Notes: generated from the sequence alone by a model not told the origin. Counted from the first letter of the stretch, positions 45,850 to 57,986 are shown. The stretch: 64,000 nucleotides of DNA from Dimargaris cristalligena (GCA_027576995.1 JANBQC010000038.1:1-64000), one strand, 5' to 3'. Numbers and translations: made by a program.

Positions 45850-47246
45850 TTAGGAGCTACTCGAAAGAAACCGATAAAACGCGTGATGGGCGTTTTCCAG
45901 ATCGAATAGAAGCTGGCGAACTTGGTTAGGCTCTAACTCGTCACTGGCCCGCATTTGGTTCAGGTTAATCAGCCTAAAGAATTGAAGGGTATTTGATATA
46001 GCGGTATACATTAGTTAAAGTAGGGCTTGTTATGGAAGATGCAGCAGTAAAATATGAATGTCGAGCCAACCAGGGTTCTTTACGAATGAATAGTTCACAG
46101 TGGCAATTATACCACAAATCACGACAAATAATCAATATCCAGTCCCGTTCGGTCTATATGTATATATATATATATATTTACGAGGATGTGTACTAAATAG
46201 TAGCCCTCCATGAAAGCACCCCTTCTAGCCCCAAATCCAACGTGGTGCAACTTACCATTCCAATAGTTTCGCTTTGCCCTCAAAATCCACCGGCAGTGTG
46301 CTCACGTTGTTGAGACTTTGCATCAAGTCACTTAAAATGGGATGAATTTCATCGACCGCATGGCGGTTCAGTTTCAGGGAATCAATCAGGGTGATGAAGT
46401 TCTGGACCGTTTCGGCGACGTACTTCGCGGACTTGGACGGATCGTGATCGCTCAGAGTGGCATGTTCCACAGTCAACGGAACGCCGATTTGGAGGCGCTT
46501 CCATGCCGCAGGGCAATTGAGCTTATGGTCCGCCATGAACTGTTGGACGTCCGGAACGTCGGAGCCTACTAGATTGAGAACGGATTTGTACTGGGCTATG
46601 AGTTTGGAACACGCGGGTGTGTAGCTAGTATCGACAAGAAAGTATGTATAGATATAGAAAAATACGGTGGAGGCAATTTCCAAACCGAAGCATTGGTAAA
46701 TAGGTGGATTGGTGCTCAGGAACTGGCTGAAAAGGAATAATTAATAAGAGAAATTGTAAGTACTACGAATTGTCTTCCATTGTTCGACCACCCGGAAAGA
46801 CGCCGGTAGTAAATTTATGGAACGGATGATCGGGGCAACCACACCCTCCCCTTCACATACTCGCACACACACACATATATATATTTAACCACAGGAATCG
46901 GGTTGGTAACTTACTCGGCTTGGGAGACCCAGTCACGAACATAGGCCCGTTCTAATTGTTCGGTCGTTACGATGATGGCATAGAGCTCGGCCAGGTTTTC
47001 GTAGCGCTCTCGCTCCGCCAAATTATGATACAGCTTCATTTCCTGTAGGGAGAATACACAGGAAGTTCCGAGCGGCCATGGGTGTACCGATGTAACGAGA
47101 AAGTAATGGAATTGGGGTATATAACATGCAGTAGTTAGTGACTGCCCCTGTGGCTGTTTACCCGGTAGTATATTCCGTTGGGTGGGACATTGGCCTGACA
47201 GGGTAATAGGCAATGGGGTTGAGAGCGGTCGTAGACTAACCTCCAT
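45850..47246 (-). CDS. VPS28: ESCRT-I subunit Vps28, 208 aa
   Basis: Vps28 binds Vps23/Tsg101 and Vps37 in ESCRT-I and recruits ESCRT-II for multivesicular-body sorting. Four exons on the minus strand: 47246-47241 (ATG GAG only), 47042-46915, 46624-46256 and 45973-45850; phases 0, 2 and 2 all agree. Introns are 198, 290 and 282 nt. The N-terminal core shows LYHNLAERERYENLAELYAI and LERAYVRDWVSQADYTPACS across the exon 2/3 junction. The C-terminal four-helix domain shows NRHAVDEIHPILSDLMQSL, LPVDFEGKAKLLEW, and the terminal LLFDLENAHHAFYRFL. Length matches the family (about 220 aa). The 6-nt coding part of exon 1 is unusual but gives a start of MEEMKLYHN, as in other fungi where the protein begins just before this block. 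Confidence 0.9.
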
Positions 47247-47482
47247 ATTGAATATTAAACGAGATGGACGTGCGGGTGGCAGTGTGGTAGGGAATTCAAA
47301 GGCTGTCGGGAAGAGAGATGTATAATGGTGAAGGAAGTAGGAAGACAGCTGAGGTTGAACTAGGTAAACACGACGCAGTATAAGATGCGAGGGTTGGGAA
47401 AGTAGAAGGTTGAGGAAGTAAGGAGCGAACAATAAGGCAGAATGTGCAGTATGGGCCGAGCTAGCGGGCGGCCATACGGAAA

Positions 47483-47501
47483 AGAGAGAGAGAGAGAGAG
47501 A
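47483..47501. repeat. (GA)n microsatellite
   Basis: About nine AG dinucleotides about 240 bp upstream of the VPS28 start codon; GA/CT tracts of this kind recur upstream of minus-strand genes here. Confidence 0.85.
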
Positions 47502-48414
47502 ATGCGCAGGACTCCTTCTCCCGTTGAGATTGCGTGACCCCTTCCTCTCCCATCTAGTTTAAGCAACCGAGCAGGTTGGGCGGTCTTGTGTGTTCTTTCT
47601 TACTCCTCCTCCTCCCCAAGTTTCTATTGTCCGGACAATGTTACTGATTTGTCGCTCTAATTTATCAGGGGTGTGGTGTTTTTCTGGCTGTATTCAACGG
47701 TAGGCCTTCTACCCTGTTGCAAGTCAAGAATTGGTAAGAGGGGGGATCTACTCATTAAATATTAGACAAAACGGCAGGGAGGAAGTTACGGCTTAGTCGG
47801 AAAATTAATTATTTGGAATATTGCCCAAATATCCGATATTCCCCAGCGCCACGCCAAGCTTCTTAAAATAGCGGTAGGGTGTATTACTCGTTACAGGTAG
47901 GTGGAAAGTGTGGCATGCTTCTAAAATTATCACTCATAGCCGCCAAGCCAAATGGAAGCCAAGCTGAATATTATCTCATTGGATTGATGTTCTGGGATAG
48001 CGCTAGGCATAATCTAGCTATGTTTACACGCCAATGGTGACTATAGTTCAAACCAAGAGTAAATAGCCCTGATACCCAGTTTAAGCCGGTAGTTTATATT
48101 CTACATCACTATGGATGTTTCTGGAAGCACTACTTCAGCTCAATATTACAACACCTATACACAAGAACAGCCACTGTGCTCGGCACCTTACCCAAGACAA
48201 TAACTACCGCACATGTACCCAAACTAGCTAAATCAATACATATAAATTACGGGGTCTTGTCTCTGCCTTTATTGAGGGAGTAGCACTACCACACACGTGA
48301 CATACTAAAATACATGGTATGATGAACCAGGGGAGGGAGAGGTCGGGGGAGATGAACTAGAAATTACACAACCTCGATCTGTGAGGCTCGAAGCCCACCC
48401 CGTATCGAATTACC

Positions 48415-48450
48415 CAACCCAACCCAACCCCGCCCCGCCCAGTCTAGTCC
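48415..48450. repeat. (AACCC)n-like tract
   Basis: Several AACCC/GCCCC units, superficially telomere-like but short, degenerate and internal. Located just downstream of the SPT3 stop codon. Confidence 0.7.
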
Positions 48451-48463
48451 AACCCACCAACAG

Positions 48464-50361
48464 CTAAATGAGGGACACTTGGGAACGCGCCAGTCCACCC
48501 CGGAAATTCTGGATAGGATGCACAGCATTCTGTAACCGGCGGTAAGCCTCCAAAATATGGGAAGGATTCAGAGGAGTCCGGGCGGACGGTGGTGAGGAGA
48601 AGAGGCCAATGCGGGCTTCCCCCTCCGTTCCGTCACCCGAACCCGTTGCCGAACCGGCCGTTCCATTCGAACCAGAGGTCGCCGTACGGGAAGCCGCTGT
48701 CGTCGTCGGTGCCGGGGGTTGACTATAATGGCTACTGGCCTTGAATTCTAAGCCCAGTTCCGTCAATTTAGTCACCATTTCGCAGGTTAAAAACCCGAGG
48801 ATATCGATAATGTCTTCGTTGGGCTTCATGTCAATATAGGCCGACATGTTGGCCCAGTCGCGGAATCGCTTCCCGCGCCGGAAAGTGAAAGAGGCCTGAC
48901 GGCATTCGGAATAGTGTTCGTATTGGGCCCGGGTCATGGCGCGGGTAATTTCATCGGCGCGCTGGGTAAGGCGGAAGAGGAGGGTAACGAAATGTATGTT
49001 TAAATTTTGGGAGGGGGGGTTAAATGTCGAATTAATAAATCGCATTTTGAAAGGCAAAACTAGTCAGTGGGAGGGGAGTGCCCTTTATGGTGGAAAAGGA
49101 AGTGGTCGATAGATTTAGCTTAACCTACTGTCGATATAACAGTAAATGGAATCTCTAAAGACCAGTGGGAGTAAACTGCAATACTATGAGTGGCCCTTAC
49201 CTTAAGGCGCGCCACTGTATCGTCGAGTTCGTCAACTTCCTCGTCTTCATCATCCGAGTCATTCATTGCCTCGGGAAATCCGTTCACGTATTCCCAGCAG
49301 AGTCGGATCTTGTTTTTGCGGCTTTTTTCCTGTTTTTCAGCTATAGACGATAGAACGAAAGGGGGGGGAGAGGACATAGTATAAAAAAAGTAGTGGCGTT
49401 AAGCATAATAACCTTGGTACGTGTACTATATAAGAGATACAATTTAGAGCAACCGAACAAAACACTGGAGCCAATAATTAGAATGCACCAACCAGGCCAG
49501 TGGAGTTTAAACTTACCTGCATTAGGATCTTCGGCCATTTCTTCGCCGGTTTCAGGGGCTCCGTTATCCCGTACGTTTTTCCGGATATCCTTCCAGCTCA
49601 AATACGTACGGAGTCGAGCCACTTTACTCTTATCGTGGCGAATCAAAAATATCAAATCCTCCGACGCGATACTGCGGGACCCACGGCCCTGCGCCAACGC
49701 AGCCGCCATTATAATCTAGAAACCCCCCATGAGATAGTGTGCAGTGAGTAAGATAAGGGATACGCAGAAGCAAGAGTTAAAGTAGGTTAGAACTAAAAAG
49801 AATCTAAAGTATTAAATAAAAACAGTCCAAATGTGAGAAACAGGACAGGTTCAAGTGCGCAGGTTCATTAAAAAAAATGACGGAACCGAAAAAAGAGGCG
49901 AGGACTTACGATATCAATGACCTGGGAACGCACAATGTCCTCGATAAGCGCCGCTGTTTCGACCAAGGGATCGGCAACCTCACCGGACACGAACATCATT
50001 TGCTGAATTTCGCTAATGTACTTGTACCGATTCTGTAGGCCATGAAGGTGGACATGTTGAAGGAGGAATCGCGAATAAGGCGGGTCAAGGTTATGGTAAT
50101 ATAAATAAAAGGGTATGTACAATAGGGAGTTAGAAAACATGCGACCCTCGACGATAGGAACTCTAGGCAAAACGAATGAGGGAAGAGGGGTCTGCCTACT
50201 CTACCGGGCTGGAATGAAATGGATGGGGTGGAAGGGGGGAGGAAGTCGTGGGCCCCAACTAAGGCGTATGGGACTTCGTTGAGCAGCGGTTAAACGGGGG
50301 AATGGAGAAGGAGAAAGCGGGGGGTTGTTACCTTATCATATTTGTCATTTCGACTCGACAT
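48464..50361 (-). CDS. SPT3: SAGA histone-fold subunit Spt3, 329 aa
   Basis: Spt3 is the SAGA coactivator subunit with two histone folds (TAF13- and TAF11-like) that helps load TBP. Five exons on the minus strand: 50361-50332, 50032-49910, 49715-49517, 49340-49201 and 48961-48464. Phases 0, 0, 1, 0 agree and introns are 299, 194, 176 and 239 nt. The first fold carries EIQQMMFVSGEVADPLVETA, LIEDIVRSQVIDI, SEDLIFLIRHDKSKVARL and RTYLSWKDIRKN. An acidic linker (DSDDEDEEVDELDD) follows. The second fold carries SECRQASFTFRRGKRFRDW and DIIDILGFLTCEMV. A Ser/Thr/Gly-rich insert precedes the C-terminal PSHILEAYRRLQ block. Length matches yeast Spt3 (about 337 aa). Recognition is strong along the whole chain. 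Confidence 0.93.
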
Positions 50362-51895
50362 GTTTAAAGAGGAAGCTCACGCAGGCTGGAGGTAGTATAC
50401 CACGAGAAATATAAGGTTAAAATAATAAATGAGTGGGGGATGCACGCCAGAAGATAATGCCGATGCCGGGAAAGGAAACCTGGAAAAGGAACAGAGCGAT
50501 TAAAAAGCATTTAAACAAGGGAGGAACGGGCTGGCCTGGAGGAAGGAAACGAAATGACCGAGTGAGACTGAACAAAGATAGTAAAAGTTGAAGGATAATA
50601 ATACGGAATGTTTGTGGCCTCAGGGAGCCCAAGCTCTGTAGACCTATTAGCCTAAACTGAACAACACGAAATAATAGACCAACAAAACACAACACGCTCA
50701 ATATATAAAACAATTCAACTAAGATGGAATCTTTCACACTTCTTCCCACCCGGACACTTCCTTCCCCTCCATTCATAGGACTCGCTCAGGCCAATTATTA
50801 AGGCGGCCACTAATGATGAATGTAAACGTCCAGCGTTTTATTTTTAAAAAATATTTGGGAATTCGCCTTCCCTCGTAGCCACATATATGCACACACCAAA
50901 GCGAATAGGCGTATAAATGGGTGGGCGGAGGGAGTGATAAGCAATATGAAGTAGTGTAATGGTAGTAGTTGTAGTTATAATGACCATTGAAACCAGTGGT
51001 GTCAATAATACGAGTGATAAATTGCAAGGAATGGGGATTGGTAGGCATCAAGCTATGGCATATTTGGCAAAGGGATAACCACGCAAATAATTAGTAAAAG
51101 ACTGGTAAAGAAAACGGTCCCGGTCACAAGCGCGCAAAGAGGAATGGCCCTCTGTAAATCACCCAATCGGACAAAACCGTGTTATATTCGTTGCTTAAAT
51201 AAGCAGTGTCTCTCTATATATCCCCCAATCCACCCAAGCACTGCTTTAAGAAAATTAAGGAAACTCGGAACACAGCTACTGGCCCAATTAGGAAGAACTA
51301 GGGAAGATGTTACATGGTAGGTTCAACCCTGTACGTAAAAGTAACCGTTAAAAGGCAGCTGCACTGATCATTTAAGGCGGACGAGGCAAATAAATAGGGG
51401 AATTAACCCTGCAGGGAGTTTGAATGAAGCCTCCACCGATGCAAAACTAATAAAGAATGTGTGAAAAATGAAGTCTTCGAGACTCAAAAGAGGGACAACC
51501 CGTCCCCGCGTACTCAATCCCGTTGAATTCAATGAATATGCGAAACGGAAGGGGAGGAGAGTAAGAGGATGGTAGTAACTCAGTGGACTAAGTGAATGAA
51601 CTCATCATTATAGAGCCTATACAGCCCGGCTATAGGCGAGGCCAAATTCAGCTCAGCCCCCCATCATTGAGATTATACAGAAAAAAGTGGTGGGAAGGAG
51701 AACACTAAATGTGGGCGTAAAAGACCAAAGTGACCGAAAGAATATAAGGAAAGCGAGGCTAAGGAGCTGCAATAACATAGAGCAAAAGGCGTCAAGATGC
51801 AAATATGTGGAATCAGACAAATAAGGAAGACGGTAGACCCTTAAGGGCAAGGTGCAAAGGTGATCGAATTAATAGGCGCATTCCCCCTGCTTACT
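50362..51895. other. Intergenic, 1.5 kb
   Basis: Upstream region of SPT3 and downstream flank of the Opy2-like gene. Minus-strand pyrimidine richness near 50362-50600 suits a leader. No supported gene; open frames of 90-119 codons lack domains. Confidence 0.5.
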
Positions 51896-53811
51896 CTAAT
51901 CCTTCAGGGCATGGGCATTCGAAAAGGGGTTGGATGGTGTCGATGGGCTGGTACCCGTGGACTCTGCTAAACTGTGGCCACCCTTGGAAGAAGTCGTCGA
52001 GTGGCTAGTGGTATTAGTACTAGTGTTGAGGGGGACACCACCCGCTGGGCCGGACACCGACGTATGCTTAAAGTCCGACATGACATCGGCCATAAAATCA
52101 CTCAAAGAAGGGCCGGTGTTAATGACTTGATTTAAGGAAGTGTTGGGCAAATTACCGCGGAAATAATCTTGGTTCGGACCGGCCAGAAGAGCGGGGTCAT
52201 CATCGTGGCTGGGCGGTATAGGGAACGAGTTGACCAAACTGGCACCGAAGGAAAGCTGCGAAGTCAGAGAAGTGGCCAGTAGAGGGTCATCGGCCAGGGT
52301 GGTGGTCGTCAGCGAAGGGGGCGCGGCAGTGGCACGGGTAGGAAGAGTCGATACAGTGGCGGTAGTGGCAGAGGTATGGGGAGAAAGAGCTGCCCCGGAA
52401 GTGGGGGCCGAGTTGGTGGGGAATGCAGGACCTGGTGGTGGGGTTTGGGCAGTTTTAGGCTCGGTCAAATCAATGGCAACCTGCGATGACGGAGCAGCCG
52501 CTACGGTGGGCGATGGTGGCTGAGTGACGGCAGTGGGTGCGGACGAAAGCTGGGGACCTAACGAATTAGCCAAGCCCAGTCCAGACGTGTCCACCGTAAT
52601 AGCGGTATCCGGCATTAACCGACGGGACTGGCGGTTACGGGCGGCGGGTGGTACAGTTAAACTAGGAGCAGCACTGGCGGCTTGCTCAGTGGGACTACTG
52701 GGGGTCGAAGCGCGGGTTTGACCGGCACTGGAAATTTTAGCTGAGTGGCCGGACACTGTCCTAGTCACGACCGGAAGACCAACTTCGGCATCCATAATAT
52801 CCAGATCCTGGTTATCGACCATGCTGGAGTCTAGGTCGTCCTCGCCGGCATTCCCGACACCGCCTCGACGTCCACGCCGCGACATGCTGCGACCCAGGGT
52901 ATTCACCCGCTTGAACTCGTAAATTTGGGTGGAACGTTTGCCATCCTCGGCCGGCGGGGGCAAACCACTTTCAAAGTAGATGGAAGGCCCGGCGGATTCG
53001 ATGGATTGAAGGCTATCCCGGTTAAGTTCACGGCGGTCTATGGTGGAGGTGGGTGAATTACGGTTTGATTCGGAGCGGACTAATTCGATATTAACGACCT
53101 TAGGTTTAACCTGGCTCACTGATGCCTGGGCGGGCTTAATGACCTGGGCTTGGTTGATGGTGGCACTGCCATTAACGGCGTCCAATGCGCTGAAGACTGA
53201 CCCCCGGCCGCCGGCCAAGTGGCTGCCGAAGGACAGGAAACGACTGTCCTTTTCGCCCATAGTTTGGCGGTTGCCATTAAAGAACGAGTCGGTGGTATGG
53301 GAAGACGCCTTGAAGTCTTCGATTCCGTCGGCTGACCGGGTCCCGGGCATGGGACCGTCGCCGTCGGTCATATGCTGACGGCCCGCTTTGTCATTGCGCC
53401 GCTTGCGCCATAGGAAAAAACCAATGACACCGAGGAGTAGGACGGCGGCGACGCTACCCACAGCGGCCCCAACGATGGTGGAGGTGGCAGGGCCACCACT
53501 GTTGAGGTCCATGCAGACCGCAGTCGCGCAAGAGGAGCAGGTACGGGTCGTGTAGATACAACTTTGGTTGCTGCTACAGGGGGGGCACTCGGCTATAGGC
53601 TGACCGGAACAGTCGACACAGTCGCCATTGGTATCGTCGGAATTGGTCTGATGGGCGGTACTCGTTGAGGAAACCATGGTGGTTCGGGAGCTACCGGAAG
53701 ATGTGGCAGTGACCGATGGCTTAGCACTGGAAACGGCGGTGCCAACGGAAGTGCTATTGCGACTGGTTGGGCTATCGATATCTCGGGCCCAAAGAGGAAG
53801 GGTGAAGGAGT
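51896..53811 (-). CDS. Opy2-like plasma-membrane anchor, main exon (about 640 aa)
   Basis: Resembles Opy2, the fungal plasma-membrane protein that recruits Ste50/Ste11 in osmotic (HOG) and filamentous MAPK signalling. A Ser/Thr-rich extracellular N-terminus leads to a small Cys-rich domain with eight cysteines at about residues 67-102 (CVDC, CPPC, SCIYTTRTCSSC, AVC), the Opy2 N-terminal pattern. One membrane helix lies at about 111-136 (IVGAAVGSVAAVLLLGVIGF), followed by WRKRR and a 500-residue disordered cytoplasmic tail rich in Ser/Thr/Pro. The exon opens at an acceptor (CGGCTAG) in phase 2. A 7-nt first exon at 54614-54608 (ATGGCAG|GTAAGT, good start context) fits in phase and gives MADSFTLPLW, but the intron would be 796 nt, longer than its neighbours. 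The N-terminus is therefore tentative. Confidence 0.78.
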
Positions 53812-54614
53812 CTAGCCGAGCGAGTAGAGGATACAAGGGGAAGGGTTGTTGGTGTATGGAGTAACGTTAAAAATACAGGCAAAATAGCAATTAGCGAGCA
53901 TGAAACGGGGGGTTAAAGAGAAACGAGCAGAACAGATAAATAGGTAAGCATGAAGAGGAGGAAAAGAGGGGCAAGGTGGGGAAACACGAGATGGGTAGAT
54001 TTATAAGGAAGCAGGCGAGATGGAGAAGCATATATGCAATATCCGAAGGTGCAGTAGAGCCCGTTTAATGAAGAATTGGCGAAGGGGACGAAGGAGAGAG
54101 AGAGAGAGAAAGGGGGGGAGGTCAATGCGATTAAGCAGGCTTCATTGAGCATATAAGGGAAGGGGGGCGCATATAGTCTTGTAATGCCCGCGCCATCCAG
54201 GGGGTACCCGGACTAAATGCAGGCTAGGGAGGGGGACTCCGCTCTGGTGTATTAAAAGGTCATCGAAAGAGCGTCGGGGGGGGATCAATCCTAAAATTGG
54301 ATAATAAGCAGTACACACCCCTGACCCGCCGCACCCTCATAGAGTGCACCACCGACCCAGGCCGACGGTCGGTTGGTTCAAACACCCCGGGGCCGCGGGC
54401 GAAAATATCGCACGATGAGAGCCCCGTAGTAGCCGCCACCCCCACCATCACCTGTAACCCACATATACTATGAAATGCGCGCCCGTCCCTTTCATCATTA
54501 TCATCCGCGGTTAACTGAAGCCGCATAGAATAAGCAAGCTTGCGTGAATGAAGGTGCATATAGCCCAACAGCGCTTAAAAAATTAGACGTGGATAACCAC
54601 TACTTACCTGCCAT
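53812..54614 (-). other. Tentative 5' intron and micro-exon of the Opy2-like gene
   Basis: 54614-54608 is a possible 7-nt coding start (CACCATGGCAG followed by GTAAGT) and 54607-53812 would be its intron. A (GA)n run lies at 54092-54110. No alternative gene was found in this stretch. Confidence 0.45.
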
Positions 54615-54787
54615 GGTGCCTTTCACTAGGGTCTTGAGAGGGAGGAAGCACTAGGCGGAGTTTGGACGGAAAATAATAAGAGGGAGGGGCTGAATATACG
54701 AGTCCCCGTTAGGCTGGGCGACGAAGGCCGAGAAACAGGCACAGGCGAATAACAGGGGTTTCTCGAGGCAATAGCCACGTCCAACCT

Positions 54788-54838
54788 AGTCGAGTCGAAT
54801 CGAGTCGAGTCTAGTATAGTCTAGTCGAGTCTAGTCTG
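54788..54838. repeat. Degenerate (CGAGT/CTAGT)n pentamer array
   Basis: About ten pentamers alternating CGAGT, CTAGT and TAGTA, about 180 bp upstream of the tentative start of the Opy2-like gene. Confidence 0.85.
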
Positions 54839-55304
54839 ACAAACGAGGCGGAGAGAGTAGCTCTTTTTTCCCAACTTGGGCTGGGTAAAGATGAACAGAA
54901 GCCCGGGGTGGGTATGTAAGTAAAGGAATCACGGCCACAGAGGCCAGAACAACTAAAAGAGGAGGGGAGTGACCGAGTTGGACTGGGACACTATATGTTC
55001 TGGTAACGGAACGCGAAGCCGTGCGGGAGAAATAAAGGACAGGCGAGAAAGGGGAGAGAGGACTCGGAATTCCCTTTTAGTGAAGCAGATGCAGTCAGAC
55101 AAGATGGGAGGATAAGAAAAAGAGGAGAGAAAGACTTGTGTTGCGGAGATTGAAGGAAGACACGGAAAACCGGCCTAGGCTAGAAGCTCTTTGTAAGGGG
55201 GGGGACAGAACAGAAGGGAAGCGGAAGAAGAGAGGTGGTGACACCAACTACTGCGTGATGTAGACGAGATACAAGGAAAGGAAGAGAAAGGAAAGGGTGA
55301 ACGA

Positions 55305-55331
55305 GAGAGTGGGAGTGGGAGTGGGAGTTAT

Positions 55332-55365
<34 letters not shown>
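55305..55365. repeat. (GGGAGT)n then (GA)n
   Basis: Four GGGAGT units followed, after a short spacer, by about fifteen GA dinucleotides. Confidence 0.9.
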
Positions 55366-55366
<1 letters not shown>

Positions 55367-56875
55367 CTCGCCACATAAATTCAACGGGATTGGGTGGTGG
55401 CAAGTCAAGGCCACAAGTGATTAGCAATCCTATTCTATTAGACTCCCGAATTTACGGAGCAGCCAATCAGGCCAAACTTTAGAGGCCGGGTTTACAATGA
55501 AGCAGAAGCTTAACCGCACACTAACTCACGTCGTGCATGCAGATACAGAGCCACCGCCGTCGAACACTAATATAATAATAATAACAGATAAAACACGCCC
55601 AGTTTAATTAAGCCAGGAACGAGCTACTGCTGTAGGGCCTGGGAACCTTGTAATGAAATAGAATGAATACGAAACTGCCAATTATACAAAGCCCAGCAGA
55701 ATAGTAGGGCGGGGTGATGTAGCTAGAGAAAGAGTTATGCATAAAATGGAGTAAGTAATACGGACAACCGATATCTAGTATAGCCCACACGACCATCAGG
55801 GGAACGATCCGCTATATAAACCACCCACTAAGGGTTGTCGCCGTGGATGGGCGACGCTAAAATACTTCAAACGGAATATCAATGATGGCCTCCCTCCCCC
55901 AAGAGCCTATACCATCGTTATAGTGAATGAAGAAATGTGTGGCCGTCGATGAAGCACTCTATGAATATTCTCCCTTGATTGTATCTAAAAATGATCTGTC
56001 AAGCCGAATTATTCATGCCTGCCCTATACATAACCTTGGTGGTCATCCTAGCTCAGGTATTCCGTACTTAGCAGCCAACAAAGGCGGTGTAGTGGGGACG
56101 GTCTATAGACGGGAAATGGAACCCCTCCTATTCTTCTCTTCTCCCCACAGGTATTGTATTCGGGAGGCGGGCGATGTAGAGGGAGGGGACAGAAGCCACC
56201 CTTTCTGGGGTAGGATGGAAGAAGAAGAGATGACCTCAGGATCCGCTGTTGGTCAAAGGTATACATCGACCATTACCACCCTATAATGTCAATTAATTGA
56301 GGGGGCGACCAATGAACATTCGTCTGGCTATTCTAAACCAGTTAGACAAAGTCCGCATCTCCATAATCGACCCTGGTGATGTTCATGGATTGCTGCTGCT
56401 GGTTGCGATAGGGGATTAGTAAAGAGCGGGTGGTACACCCCTCGCTCTCTCCCATCTCCCCCTATTCCACCACTATCATTTAAACGCGACTGTTAATAGA
56501 ACTAATAGTAATAATAATGATAATAACCGTATTATAACTATCACTATGCAGCTACGCCCATATTCGTATCACCACTATATTATTACATTATAATGTATCC
56601 CCTAGACCCCACAACCCATAGAATCCCAACTACACGGATCTTGGGCAGCGTGGGGTTAGCAAAGGGCGCTCAAGGAAAATTGAATAGCCAGGGCACCAGT
56701 AGGACACCGAGTCTACTTTTTCCCGATAATCTAACCCAACACGGTAATACTGTACGCGTTATTCAAAGTGTTTTATTTCCGAATAAAATGACCGGGTCGG
56801 CAGGGGCGAATAGCCGTGTGATAAACATCCAACCTCTTTCTATCAATCCCAATAAATAAATATAAATATACATAT

Positions 56876-57011
56876 GGGTGAAGTTCAGCTTGGTTATATA
56901 AGGGTTTAACTATTATGTGTATGGGAAAATCGGTGGGATGTTTATTTTCAACCAGTAGTATTTGCCTTATCAAATGGATTTTTCGTTATACAGCCTTGTT
57001 GAACTACTCCC
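56876..57011 (+). mobile_element. MITE-like element, copy D
   Basis: 136 bp, starting GGGTGAAGTTCAGCTTGG and ending TTGAACTACTCCC. It has the same internal blocks as copies A-C (TGTGTATGGGA, AACCAGTAGTATTTGCC, GGATTTTTCGTTATACAG) and is flanked by ATAT on each side. Confidence 0.8.
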
Positions 57012-57339
57012 ATATGAATATGAATATAAATCCCAAGGTTTAAGCTATATTTTGATTTAGAGTGCTGGGTAAAGTGGCTGGGTTCTGGGAACTTAATCCC
57101 TGTTCTTCCAGACTAATTTATTTCCAAACTAACTAGGGAAGAATGTCTGCTAGTTGGAATAAAAGGGTACCTGAAAAAAGCGGCTTGGGAGTTAGAGGGC
57201 TCCTAATATTGATTTATTTCAGCTTCCATTCTGGCATTTTGCTCTGCCGAAGCCTTCACAGTGGTATTCGCCAATTGTGAGGGTTAGAAAGCAATGGCAA
57301 CTTAAGTAACCCACACCACCCAAATCATGCACCCTATAC

Positions 57340-57366
57340 CACACACACACACACACATACACACAC
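57340..57366. repeat. (CA)n microsatellite
   Basis: About twelve CA dinucleotides with one interruption. Confidence 0.9.
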
Positions 57367-57453
57367 TCGCACCCATTCCCACACACGCGCGCCATACTCC
57401 ATCCAGCTTTAGTGTGTACAATACTGGCCACCCATCACCATCTCCAAAAGATT

Positions 57454-57477
57454 CAGAGAGAGAGAGAGAGAGAGAGA
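57454..57477. repeat. (GA)n microsatellite
   Basis: About twelve GA dinucleotides. Confidence 0.9.
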
Positions 57478-57857
57478 CAGAGACAGGGAAAAGGGCGATC
57501 AGCCCTGGTCATTCACCCAAGTGGCCATAACCCAATAGGGTGTTGGATGTGCCAAGAGTATCACAATCCGATAGGATCGCCCGTGACGACTATATATTAT
57601 ATACATATTAAGTGTATACAACGCACACACGGGGTTACGAGGATCGACCCCATCTCGACTTTCCTCTCCTCCTTCCGCACCTTCTTTTCTCCCCCCACTC
57701 TGTCGTCATTTGCTTGGCAATTTCCCGTTCTTGGCCATCATCAACTAACGTTCGGAGTTGGCCACTATACCCCATCCCCCCACTCATTCACTCACCAACT
57801 CCTCATGCTTTTGTTTCATTCGTTTCAGCCTAGAGGATTAGGACAAAGGTCCATTTA

Positions 57858-57986
57858 GGTGAAATTCCAACCCAACTAAATAAGGTTTAACATACTATAT
57901 GGGGATAATACCTTTTAGCCGGCAACATTTGCCTCATCCAATGGATAATTTTCCCCGTTATATAGCCCAGGGGTGAACTTTCTCCC
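57858..57986 (+). mobile_element. MITE-like element, copy E (diverged)
   Basis: About 129 bases matching the family at both ends (GGTGAAATTCCAACCC; GGGTGAACTTTCTCCC) and in the AACATTTGCCTCATCCAATGG block. It lacks the central TGTGTAT segment and is the most decayed copy. Confidence 0.65.

Larger units (their letters stand above)
47247..48463. other. Intergenic between VPS28 and SPT3
   Basis: 1.2 kb. Contains a (GA)n run at 47483-47501 in the VPS28 upstream region and an (AACCC)n-like tract at 48415-48450 just past the SPT3 stop. No gene supported. Confidence 0.5.

Noticed and set aside
48415..48450. Telomere-like AACCC repeats
   Set aside because: Short, degenerate and between ordinary genes; not a telomere or clear interstitial telomeric array.
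55927..56286. 119-codon plus-strand frame
   Set aside because: ATG start, but no domain, signal peptide, membrane span or splice partner; composition looks random.
57412..57858. 148-codon plus-strand frame
   Set aside because: Begins in a GA microsatellite and runs into a MITE-like copy; no protein features.
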